Below, in pieces: positions 7,681 to 15,779 of a stretch of 64,000 bases of DNA; positions within the stretch are counted from its first letter, which is position 1; each line of letters opens with the position of its first letter. Location of the stretch: positions 1 to 64,000 of the forward strand of contig DAOOJE010000005.1 in NCBI GenBank assembly GCA_035384965.1, read 5' to 3'. The DNA is from JAAYVZ01 sp035384965. Lineage in GTDB: Bacteria > Acidobacteriota > Thermoanaerobaculia > Thermoanaerobaculales > Thermoanaerobaculaceae. The translations under genes and the position numbers were made by a program. The notes below the pieces were generated by a model, which ran no database searches, was not told the DNA's origin, and was given only the letters and a program-made list of their open reading frames with translations.

Positions 7681-10218
7681 CTACCACCACGTCATGAGAT
7701 TGGTCGCCAGGAGGTTGGGTGCATCCGGGTGGTACGGGCGGACGCGCACGGTGTAGCCGATCATCCCCGAGCGGTCGCACGGGATCGTGCCCGAGTAGCG
7801 AATGCGACCGTTCTCGAGGTTCTCGGCGAGGGTCATCGGGACAGTGGCCGGCTCGGTGATGTCGCGCTCGGCGTCGAGCGGCCCGTAGTAGATCTCCACC
7901 GCAACGTCGGGAGCCGCCAGCGGCCCGAGACGCACCACGGCGTGTACGTCGAACCCCTTGGCGTTGCAGTGCGCGCGCGGGCAGGCCGCCTCGACGCTCT
8001 CGACCCGGACCTCGCCCCAGGCGCCGCGCACGCGCTGCAGCCAGGCGGCGACGGTGCGCGTCTTCGCCATGCCGTCGGCGGCCAGGCGGGCGAAATGGCG
8101 GGCGGCGGGGAGGTAGTAGCGCTCGGCGTACTCCCAGATCATGCGGTTGGTCGAGTAGGCCGGGGTCAGGATGCGCATCGACTTCTTCATGCGGGCGATC
8201 CAGGCGCGCGGCAGCCCGTCGGCGGCGCGGGCGTAAAAGAGCGGCGCGATGTCGTCCTCCAGCAACTTGTAGACCGCCGCCGACTCCACCTGGTCCTGGT
8301 CGGAGTGGTCCTCGTACTCCTCGCCCTGGCCGATCGCCCACCCGACCTCCGGCTGGTACGCCTCCTCCCACCAGCCGTCCGGGACCGAGAGGTTGAGACC
8401 GCCGTTGGGCAGCACCTTCATGCCGGACGTGCCCGAGGCCTCCATCGGCCGGCGCGGCGTGTTGAGCCAGACGTCCACGCCCTGGACGAGGTAGCGCGCC
8501 ACGACGAGGTCGTAGTCCTCGATGAAGATGAGGTGGCGGCGCAGCTCCTCGTTTTCGCAGAAGCTCACGACCCGCTTGAGCATCTCCTTGCCCTCGTTGT
8601 CCTTGGGGTGGGCCTTGCCGGCGAAGATGATCTGCACCGGCCGCTCCGGGTTGAGGAGGATCCTCTTGAGCCGCTCGGGGTCCGTGAACAGCAGCGCCGC
8701 CCGCTTGTAGGTGGCGAAGCGGCGGGCGAAGCCGATGGTGAGGGTGCGTGTGTCGAGCACGCCGCGGGCCCGCTCGAGGTCGCGCCGCGAGGCCCCACGC
8801 TGCTCCAGCTGGCGGACCAGCCGCTGGCGGCAGAACGCCACCAGCCGCTCGCGCCGGCGCTCGTGCGTGGCCCACAGCTCCTCGTCGGGGATCTGGTCGA
8901 CGCCGGCCCAGGTCTCGACGAGGCCGGGGTGGCGCCACCAGTCCGGACCGAGGTAGCGGTCGAACAGCCCCCCCATTTCCTTGGAGACGCAGGAGCGCGT
9001 GTGGGCGCCGTTGGTGACGTGCCCGATCGGCACCTCGTGCACCGGGATGTTCGGCATGAACCGATGGAACAGCTCGCGCGACACCTCGCCGTGCAGCCGG
9101 CTCACCCCGTTGGCGAACGCCGTCGTGCGGAGCGCCAGCACCGCCATGTTGAACCCCGCGTCGCCGTCGCCGCGGCCGAGGGCGAGGAGCTGTTCTCGGG
9201 TGATCCCGACCTCGTGCATGTACTCCGCGAAGTAGCGCTCGATCATCTCCGGCGGGAAGATGTCGAAGCCGGCCGGCACCGGCGTGTGCGTCGTGAAGAC
9301 GCTGCCGGCGCGCACCGCCTCCAGCGCCTCGACGAACGACACCTTGTGCTCGGCCATGAGCGTGCGGATGCGCTCGAGCGACAGGAACGCCGAGTGCCCC
9401 TCGTTCATGTGGCAGACCACGGGATCCATGCCGGCGGCGCGCAGCGCCCGCAGTCCGCCGATGCCGAGCACGATCTCCTGCCGGATGCGGTTTTCCTGGT
9501 CGCCGCCGTAGAGCTGGTCGGTGATGTCCTGCAGGTCGCGGGGGTTTTCGGGGAGGTTGGTGTCGAGCAGCAGCAGCGAGACACGCCCCACCTCGGCCCG
9601 CCACACCTTGATCCGCAGGGGTCGCCCGGCCATCCTTACCTCGACGAAGATCTCCCGCTCCTGGGCATCGCGCGCCGGCGACACCGGCAAGTTGTAGAAG
9701 TCGTTGTCCTGATAGCGTTCCTGCTGCCACCCGTCGGCGGTGAGGTACTGCCGGAAGTAGCCCTGCTGGTAGAGCAGGCCGACCCCGACCAGCGGCACCC
9801 CTAGGTCCGAAGCGCTCTTGAGGTGGTGGCTGGCCAGCACCCCGAGTCCGCCCGAGTAGATCGGCAGGCACTCGGCGAGCCCGAACTCGGCCGAGAAGTA
9901 GGCGATGAGCGGCCGCTCCTTGTAGCGCTTGTTCCACCACGACGTCTCGCGCAGGTACGTCTTGAAGTGCGCGTACGTCCTGTCGTAGTTGGCCAAGAAC
10001 CCCTCGTCCTCGGCCAGCTCGTCGAGCCGGCTCTGGGCGATCGTGCCCAGCACCAGCACCGGGTTCTGGTACGTCGCATCCCACAGCTCGCGGTCGAGGC
10101 GCACGAACAGCGCCCGCATCTCCTCGTTCCACGACCACATGAAGTTGAACGCCATTTCCCGCAGCCCCGCCAGCCGTTCGGGCAGCCTGGGGATGACCTG
10201 GAACGTGTTGATCCGCAT
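7681..10218 (-). CDS. glgP: Alpha-glucan (glycogen/maltodextrin) phosphorylase, GT35 family
   Basis: The 845-residue enzyme releases glucose-1-phosphate from alpha-1,4-glucans. It belongs to the shorter GT35 class (TIGR02094-type) seen in many non-enteric bacteria: RLPERLAGLREMAFNFMWSWN at the N-terminus (DUF3417 domain), YFSAEFGLAECLPIYSGGLG, VCHMNEGHSAFL, GHVTNGAH and the PLP-lysine region MEASGTSGMKVLPNGGLNLS late in the protein. The ATG at 10218 is the conserved family start (MRINTFQV). Long open readings upstream in the same frame have no family support. It acts in the cytosol in glycogen turnover. The gene is monocistronic as far as can be seen. Confidence 0.92.
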   Translation of the reverse strand: MRINTFQVIPRLPERLAGLREMAFNFMWSWNEEMRALFVRLDRELWDATYQNPVLVLGTIAQSRLDELAEDEGFLANYDRTYAHFKTYLRETSWWNKRYKERPLIAYFSAEFGLAECLPIYSGGLGVLASHHLKSASDLGVPLVGVGLLYQQGYFRQYLTADGWQQERYQDNDFYNLPVSPARDAQEREIFVEVRMAGRPLRIKVWRAEVGRVSLLLLDTNLPENPRDLQDITDQLYGGDQENRIRQEIVLGIGGLRALRAAGMDPVVCHMNEGHSAFLSLERIRTLMAEHKVSFVEALEAVRAGSVFTTHTPVPAGFDIFPPEMIERYFAEYMHEVGITREQLLALGRGDGDAGFNMAVLALRTTAFANGVSRLHGEVSRELFHRFMPNIPVHEVPIGHVTNGAHTRSCVSKEMGGLFDRYLGPDWWRHPGLVETWAGVDQIPDEELWATHERRRERLVAFCRQRLVRQLEQRGASRRDLERARGVLDTRTLTIGFARRFATYKRAALLFTDPERLKRILLNPERPVQIIFAGKAHPKDNEGKEMLKRVVSFCENEELRRHLIFIEDYDLVVARYLVQGVDVWLNTPRRPMEASGTSGMKVLPNGGLNLSVPDGWWEEAYQPEVGWAIGQGEEYEDHSDQDQVESAAVYKLLEDDIAPLFYARAADGLPRAWIARMKKSMRILTPAYSTNRMIWEYAERYYLPAARHFARLAADGMAKTRTVAAWLQRVRGAWGEVRVESVEAACPRAHCNAKGFDVHAVVRLGPLAAPDVAVEIYYGPLDAERDITEPATVPMTLAENLENGRIRYSGTIPCDRSGMIGYTVRVRPYHPDAPNLLATNLMTWW

Positions 10219-10563
10219 CGTTCGCCTCCGCCGTGCCGCAGCGCCGCCGCGGCTCGAGTGCTGCCACCGCGGACATGTGACGCTCCAGTAAGTGTAACGC
10301 AGCGACCCCGGGCCCCTCCTCCCGCCCTTGGTGGGGAAGCCGCAGGGCCGCAAGCCCGGAAGGAGGGCGGGGCCAGCCGACGCGAGCGGGCGGTCCCCGA
10401 TCGTCCCGTGTGGCCGCCGGCGCACCGATGGGTCGGCGCGCGCCGGTGCCCTCGAAAACGGCACGTACCTTTCCGCTTCGAAGCCGATCAATGTTGGCAT
10501 GACGCCGACCGCGCAACCCGCGACCCATCGCCGCCGCTTCCGGCCGGCGCGAAAGGAGGCCCC
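10219..10563. other. Divergent intergenic region between glgP and the Sel1-repeat gene
   Basis: The 345 bases hold no convincing gene. They should contain the promoters of both flanking genes. A GC-rich stretch at about 10320-10370 (GGGGAAGCCGCAGGGCCGC) faintly resembles the intergenic repeat family found later in the window but lacks its full core. A strong ribosome site, AAAGGAGG, lies at 10553-10560 just before the Sel1 gene. Confidence 0.5.
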
Positions 10564-11544
10564 ATGTTGAACTTTGCTGTCGGTTCCAGCTACGAAGAGG
10601 CGGAAGCGCTCAACGAGCTGGCCTGGACCGCCCTGGACGCCTTCATCGACGGCCTCAAGCGGGAGCGCTTCGTACGGATGCCGCCCGAGATTGCGTTCGA
10701 CCACGCCGACCGGCGCTGGACCCTCGTCCCGTTCGCCAGGGACCTCTGTTCCAGCTGCGGCGTCTGGCGGGACGTTCGCTGCAACGGCGACGACGAGAGC
10801 ATGCTGTTCGCCTTTTGCCCCATGTGCTGGGACCTCGACGTCGAACTGGACGGCAAGCGCCTCGCCAGTGCCTGCCGCAACATCAAGAAGGTGGCACGGG
10901 ACATCCCCCCGGACACCACCGCGTTCCTCATGATCGGCGACAAGAGCTTCCCGCTGATGTCCCGCGCCCCCGACCCCGTCGATCCACCCCCCGCGAACAT
11001 CGAGGAGTACGCCGAGCGTGCCGAGGCCGCGTTCGAGACCGGCCGCCAGCTCTTCCTGGCACGGCGGTACTGGAAGCAAGCCGACGCCACCCCTCACGAC
11101 GACGAGGTAGCCGCCTACTGGTTCGGCAAGGCTGCCGAGTCGGGCCACACCGAGGCGCTGCAGTCGCTTGCCTTCTGCTACGCCACCGGCCGCGGCGTCG
11201 CACGCGACGACGGGCGGGCCGTCGCGCTCTACCGCCAGGCCGCCGAGCGCGGCAGCGCCGTCGCCATGGCCGCCGTCGGCGATCACTACAACGAGGGGCT
11301 GGGCGTTGCCCGGGACCCCGTCGCCGCCGCCGGCTGGTACCGCCTCGCCGCGCACAGCGGCAATGCCGTCGCCCAGCGCAGCTACGGGCTGTGCCTGCTC
11401 CACGGCAAAGGCGTCCCGCCCAATCGCGAGGAGGCGCTCGTCTGGCTGCACAAGGCCGCCAAGGCCGGCGACCCCGATGCCCTCGCCGCCGTCGCCGACC
11501 TCGACCCCGCCGCGGCCTCGGCTGCCGCCTCCGAGCGCAACTGA
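10564..11544 (+). CDS. Sel1-like repeat protein with N-terminal zinc-ribbon-like Cys pairs
   Basis: The 326-residue protein has two parts. Residues 1-145 contain Cys pairs CSSC (about 62-65) and CPMC (about 84-87) that could bind zinc. Residues 150-310 hold four to five Sel1/TPR-like units: EVAAYWFGKAAESGHTEAL, GRAVALYRQAAERGSAVAM, PVAAAGWYRLAAHSGNAVA, EEALVWLHKAAKAGDPDAL. Such repeats form helical solenoids that bind other proteins, often in signalling or stress responses. No signal peptide is seen, so it should be cytosolic. AAAGGAGG sits four bases before the ATG. It lies just upstream of the CRISPR regulator but with its own spacing; a link to CRISPR is not shown. Confidence 0.75.
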   Translation: MLNFAVGSSYEEAEALNELAWTALDAFIDGLKRERFVRMPPEIAFDHADRRWTLVPFARDLCSSCGVWRDVRCNGDDESMLFAFCPMCWDLDVELDGKRLASACRNIKKVARDIPPDTTAFLMIGDKSFPLMSRAPDPVDPPPANIEEYAERAEAAFETGRQLFLARRYWKQADATPHDDEVAAYWFGKAAESGHTEALQSLAFCYATGRGVARDDGRAVALYRQAAERGSAVAMAAVGDHYNEGLGVARDPVAAAGWYRLAAHSGNAVAQRSYGLCLLHGKGVPPNREEALVWLHKAAKAGDPDALAAVADLDPAAASAAASERN

Positions 11545-11622
11545 CATGGCGGGCACCGCGCTCCGGCGTCCGCTCGCGCCGGACACCCGGCGGGTTGGGG
11601 GTGCTCCCTGCGGTAGACTGGT

Positions 11623-11636
11623 CACCACAGGTGGTG
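11623..11636. promoter_or_regulatory. Inverted repeat, candidate operator of the WYL regulator
   Basis: CACCAC-AG-GTGGTG is a perfect 6-base inverted repeat with a 2-base centre, 35 bases before the start codon of the WYL regulator gene. A -10-like TAGACT lies just upstream (about 11614-11619), so a bound protein would block transcription of the regulator-cas operon. Autoregulation by the HTH-WYL protein is inferred, not shown. Confidence 0.35.
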
Positions 11637-11671
11637 CACTCGTTCGGATCGCGACAGACTGGGGAGGCGCC

Positions 11672-12700
11672 ATGGTTTTCTCGGACGGTCTCACCAAGGC
11701 CAATCGCCTGATCGAAGTCGTTTTCCTTTTCCATCGCAACCCCGGCCGCGCCCTCACCTCGAGCGAGATCGCCCACCGGCTCGGGATCAACCAGCGCACG
11801 GCCCGCAACTACCTTCTCGACCTCTCGTCGACCGGCCGCCTGCCCATCGTGCGCCACGGCCGGGGCTGGCGCCTCGTCGAGGGCGCCCGCCTGCAAGTGC
11901 CGCCCGTGCGCTTTCTTCTCGAGGAAGCTGCCGCGCTCTTCCTCGCCGCGCGGCTCCTGCTCGCCGAGGCCGACGAGCCCAACCGCGCCGTGGCCGACGC
12001 CCTCGCTCGCCTCGCCGCCGTCATGCCCGAGGAAGTCCGTCCCGCCTTCGCCGCCGTGGCGGCCCGCGCCTCCCGCGACGGCGGCGCCATGGGTGTGATC
12101 TTCCGGACGTTCGCGTACGCCTGGGCGCTGCGCCGCGTCCTGCGCGTCGAGTACGCCGCCCGGACGCGCGGCGGGGCCACGACCTGCGTGGAGTTCGAGC
12201 CGTACCTGCTGGAGACCGTCCCGGCGAGCCGCGCCGTGTACGCCATCGGCCGCTCCACCCCACCGGGCGAGCTGCGCGTCCTCAAGCTCGAGCGCGTGCG
12301 CAGCGTCGAGCCCACCGGCGCGAGCTTCACCCCCCCCGACCTCCAGCCCATCCTCGACCGCCTTTCCACCGCCTGGGGCGTGTGGCTCGGCAACGACCGT
12401 CCCGTCGACGTCGCCCTGCGCTTCGCCCCCGAGGTCGCGGCGCGCGTGCGGGAGACCCGCTGGCACCCCAGCCAGCGCCTCACCATCAACCCCGACGGCA
12501 CCGTCGACCTGCACCTGACCGTCGCCTCCACCGTCGAGCTGCTCCCCTGGATTCTCGGCTGGGGCCGCCACTGCCGGGTCCTCGCCCCGCCCGACCTCGC
12601 CGATCAGGTCGCAAGGGAGCATCGCGAAGCGGGAGAGGGGTACCACGAAGACCGCCGCACACCGTCTGAACAGCCTCCCGAGGTGGACGATGCCTCGTGA
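11672..12700 (+). CDS. HTH-WYL transcriptional regulator of the type I-C cas operon
   Basis: The 342-residue protein has an N-terminal winged helix-turn-helix (residues about 5-60, with LTSSEIAHRLGINQRTARNYL as the recognition helix region) and a C-terminal WYL-domain (about 125-310) with YLLETVPASRAVYAIGR and the WCX-type end LLPWILGWGRHCRVL. WYL domains bind nucleic acid or nucleotide ligands and are frequent regulators of CRISPR-Cas operons and phage defence. The ATG follows GGGGAGG by six bases. The gene overlaps cas3 by 11 bases, so the regulator is translated with the cas genes and likely controls them. Confidence 0.85.
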   Translation: MVFSDGLTKANRLIEVVFLFHRNPGRALTSSEIAHRLGINQRTARNYLLDLSSTGRLPIVRHGRGWRLVEGARLQVPPVRFLLEEAAALFLAARLLLAEADEPNRAVADALARLAAVMPEEVRPAFAAVAARASRDGGAMGVIFRTFAYAWALRRVLRVEYAARTRGGATTCVEFEPYLLETVPASRAVYAIGRSTPPGELRVLKLERVRSVEPTGASFTPPDLQPILDRLSTAWGVWLGNDRPVDVALRFAPEVAARVRETRWHPSQRLTINPDGTVDLHLTVASTVELLPWILGWGRHCRVLAPPDLADQVAREHREAGEGYHEDRRTPSEQPPEVDDAS

Positions 12701-15035
12701 CCGTAACGCCGATGCCTCGCGCTCTCCCGGCGCTGACATCGATGGCGGAGATCGAACTCGGAGCGAACCGGACGGCTGGGGCCACGATTCGTTTTGGGCA
12801 CACAGTGCAGGCGATGGTGGGGACTGGCACCGCTTGATCGACCACCTCCTCGCTGTGGCAGAGCGGGCGAGGGGCTTTGCGGAGCCGTTTTGTGCGGGCG
12901 AGTGGGCGTACCTCGCTGGCCTGTGGCACGACCTGGGCAAGTACTCCGCAGATTTTCAGGCCTACCTCAAGAGGTCCTCTTCGAGCGACTATCACAGCGC
13001 CGAGCTTCGGGGCAAGGTCGATCACACGAGCGCGGGAGCCCAACATGCGGTCATGAGCTACCCGGTACTCGGGCATCTTTTGGCGCACGCTGTGGCCGGA
13101 CACCACGCGGGTCTTCTCGACACGATCGGCGATGGTCCGAGCCTCGATGCGAGGTTGAGGAAGACTCTGCCGGCCTGGGCGCATGGCCTGGCCCACCTCC
13201 CGCAGATCCGTGCACCGAGGCTGCCGCCGGCGCTCGAGGCGAGACTCGCGGACCGCGGCCGAGACCCAGGAGGAGTCGGCTTCTCCTTCGCCTTCTTCAC
13301 GCGAATGCTGTTTTCCTGCCTGGTCGATGCAGACTTCCTCGATACGGAGGCATTTCTCGATCGCAGCCGAGCGTTGGCCCGCCCAAGTTGGCCTTCCGAC
13401 ATCTTGTCCAGAATGGGAACTGCCTTGTCGGCATTCGTCGAGGGCATCAGGCCCGCGGGTACGGCTGTCGACGCGCAGCGCAGGCAGGTTCGGGAAGCGT
13501 GCCTCGTCGCTGCCAACTGCAGTCCCGGGGTCTTCTCGCTCACTGTGCCCACCGGCGGCGGCAAGACCCTGTCGTCGCTGTCGTTCGCGCTGCAACACTG
13601 CATCACACACGGCTTGCGGCGGGTCGTGTATGTGGTCCCGTTCACCACCATCATCGAGCAGAACGCTGACGTCTTCCGGGCCGCCTTCAGCCCACTCGTG
13701 GAGGATGGACTTCCGGACCCCGTCGTCGAGCACCACTGCGCCGCCGATGTGGACGACGAGAGCGCATCGAGCCGCCTCGCAGCCGAGAACTGGGACGCAC
13801 CGCTCATCGCGACAACCTCGGTCCAGTTCTACGAGTCGCTGTTCGCGAGCCGGTCGAGTCGGTGTCGGAAGCTCCACAACCTGGCAAGGGCCGTGATCAT
13901 CCTGGACGAAGTTCAGAAGATCCCCATCGACTTCCTGGCACCGTGCCTCGGAGCACTGAAGGAGCTCGTCGCCAGGTACGGCGCGACCGTGGTCCTTTGC
14001 ACAGCGACCCAGCCTGCGCTCCATCGGCGCGAAGGCTTCGAGATCGGTCTTGAAGGCGTGCGGGAGATCGTGCCCGACCCGAGGCATCTGTATCTCGCAC
14101 TGAAGCGAGTCAGGGTCGAGAACGTGGGCGCGCTCTCCGACGACGACCTCGCCAGGAAGCTCCAGGAAGAGCCCCGCGTCCTCTGTGTCGTCAACACCCG
14201 TCGGCACGCGCGGGAGCTGTTCGCTCGGATAGACTCCAGCGACGGGGCATGTCACCTTAGCGCCGCGATGTGCCCCGAGCACCGCAGCCAGGTGCTGGCA
14301 ACCGTTCGGCGCGACCTGAGTGAGGGTCGGCCCTGCCGGGTGGTGACCACGCAGCTTGTCGAGGCAGGTGTCGACATCGACTTTCCGGTGGTCTATCGCT
14401 CACTGGCGGGGCTCGACTCGGTGGCACAGGCAGCGGGCCGATGTAATCGGAACGGTCGAGAGTCGGTCGGCACCCTGTTCCTGTTCCGATCGGAGCACAC
14501 CGACTCCGAGCGCTTTCTCCGCGATACCGCCAATGCCACCCTCCAACTGCTGGGCGGCGAGCACACACCACCGCTGTACGACGACCTGCTGTCGCTCGAC
14601 GCTGTGGCGCACTACTTCCGGCTGTACTACTGGGACCAGATGCAGCGGTGGGATGCCAAGAGCATCCTCGGCGAGTTCAAGCTCCAGCAGAATCCCAAGA
14701 TCCCGTTCCTCTTCGGCTTCCGTACCTGCGCCGATCGCTTCCATCTCATCGAGGAGACCGGTCGGGCAGTCATCGTCCCGTGGCAGGAGCGAGGGAGGGA
14801 CCTCTGCACGGACCTACGCAGCCCCTGGAGGCTGCCGTCAGTGAATCTCTTGAGGGCACTGCAGCGCTTTACTGTCGAGGTCCCTCTGCGCCAGTGGCTT
14901 GCAGAGCAAGGACGGGCCATTGAGCTTGTTCATGACAAGTTTCCGGTCCTGGCTTGCTTGGACCCGTACTACGACGAGCGGCTGGGGCTCGTTCTGGACC
15001 GGCAGGACATTGCTCCGGCGACACTCGTCATCTGA
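12690..15035 (+). CDS. cas3: Type I-C Cas3 helicase-nuclease
   Basis: The 781-residue protein is recruited by Cascade to degrade target DNA. An HD nuclease domain comes first: WHDLGKYS (H80, D81), DHTSAGAQH (H112), AGHHAG (H138, H139). A superfamily-2 helicase follows with Walker A TGGGKT (288-293), motif II DEVQ (406-409) instead of DEAH, STSVQFYESLF, CTATQPAL, and the second RecA lobe with TTQLVEAGVDIDFPVV and QAAGRCNRNGR. All metal and ATP residues that I can place are present, so it looks active. It overlaps the WYL gene by 11 bases and precedes cas5c by 15 bases. Confidence 0.93.
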   Translation: MPRDRNADASRSPGADIDGGDRTRSEPDGWGHDSFWAHSAGDGGDWHRLIDHLLAVAERARGFAEPFCAGEWAYLAGLWHDLGKYSADFQAYLKRSSSSDYHSAELRGKVDHTSAGAQHAVMSYPVLGHLLAHAVAGHHAGLLDTIGDGPSLDARLRKTLPAWAHGLAHLPQIRAPRLPPALEARLADRGRDPGGVGFSFAFFTRMLFSCLVDADFLDTEAFLDRSRALARPSWPSDILSRMGTALSAFVEGIRPAGTAVDAQRRQVREACLVAANCSPGVFSLTVPTGGGKTLSSLSFALQHCITHGLRRVVYVVPFTTIIEQNADVFRAAFSPLVEDGLPDPVVEHHCAADVDDESASSRLAAENWDAPLIATTSVQFYESLFASRSSRCRKLHNLARAVIILDEVQKIPIDFLAPCLGALKELVARYGATVVLCTATQPALHRREGFEIGLEGVREIVPDPRHLYLALKRVRVENVGALSDDDLARKLQEEPRVLCVVNTRRHARELFARIDSSDGACHLSAAMCPEHRSQVLATVRRDLSEGRPCRVVTTQLVEAGVDIDFPVVYRSLAGLDSVAQAAGRCNRNGRESVGTLFLFRSEHTDSERFLRDTANATLQLLGGEHTPPLYDDLLSLDAVAHYFRLYYWDQMQRWDAKSILGEFKLQQNPKIPFLFGFRTCADRFHLIEETGRAVIVPWQERGRDLCTDLRSPWRLPSVNLLRALQRFTVEVPLRQWLAEQGRAIELVHDKFPVLACLDPYYDERLGLVLDRQDIAPATLVI

Positions 15036-15050
15036 GCGAAGGGAGGTGGC

Positions 15051-15776
15051 ATGGCATACGGAGTAAGGCTTGAGGTGTGGGGCGACTATGCGGCGTTCAA
15101 CCGCCCGGAGATGAAGGTCGAACGAGTCTCTTACGAGGTCATGACGCCGAGCGCCGCCCGCGGCATCCTGGAAGCGATCTACTGGAAGCCGCAGATGCGC
15201 TGGGTCGTGGACTGCATTCGCGTCCTCGCCCCGATACGCTTCACGCACATTCGTCGAAACGAAGTGGACAGCCCGATCCCCGCAGGCAACGTCGAGGGCG
15301 CGATCCGGGGGAGTCCCGCTCCGCTCCGGATGCACGTCGAGGAGCACCGACAGCAGCGCGCAGCGATGATCCTGCGCGATGTCCGCTTTGGGATCGAGGC
15401 ACACGTCGATGTGTTGGACCCGGCTGGTAGCGATGGTCTGATCATCGCTCACCCGGAGGCAAAGCACCTGGAGGCCTTCAAGAGGCGGGCGGCAAGAGGC
15501 CAGTGGTTTCACCACCCGTACCTCGGGTGTCGGGAGTTCCCCGCCAACGTACGCCTTCTTGCTGACGGCGAGGAGTTTGCTGAGCCGCCGATGGAGCTGA
15601 ACGGTCGCCGCGACCTCGGCTTCATGCTGTGGGATGTCACCTTCGTTCCCGACAGAAAGGGAGAGGTCGTCGAGAGCAACTCGGGTCGACGCCTCCGCGC
15701 GGTCCCGAGGTTCTTCCGCGCAACGATGGACGCCGGCCGAATCGCTGTGCCCCGGCTCGAAGAGACAAGGGGGTGA
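15051..15776 (+). CDS. cas5c: Type I-C Cas5 (Cas5c/Cas5d) pre-crRNA endonuclease
   Basis: The 241-residue RAMP protein processes the pre-crRNA in type I-C systems, which have no Cas6, and stays bound to the 5' handle in Cascade. The N-terminus VRLEVWGDYAAFNRPEMKVE and SYEVMTPSAARGILEAIYW are diagnostic of Cas5d, as is the central EEHRQQRAAMILRDV segment and the late FHHPYLGCREFPA segment. It should cut the array ending in ATTGAAAC. A GGGAGGTGGC ribosome site precedes the ATG. Confidence 0.92.
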   Translation: MAYGVRLEVWGDYAAFNRPEMKVERVSYEVMTPSAARGILEAIYWKPQMRWVVDCIRVLAPIRFTHIRRNEVDSPIPAGNVEGAIRGSPAPLRMHVEEHRQQRAAMILRDVRFGIEAHVDVLDPAGSDGLIIAHPEAKHLEAFKRRAARGQWFHHPYLGCREFPANVRLLADGEEFAEPPMELNGRRDLGFMLWDVTFVPDRKGEVVESNSGRRLRAVPRFFRATMDAGRIAVPRLEETRG

Positions 15777-15779
15777 GGC

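Noticed and set aside
7468..9804. Plus-strand 778-residue open frame over glgP
   Set aside because: Its composition is Arg/His/Val-rich with no recognisable domain and it lies fully opposite the well-conserved phosphorylase.
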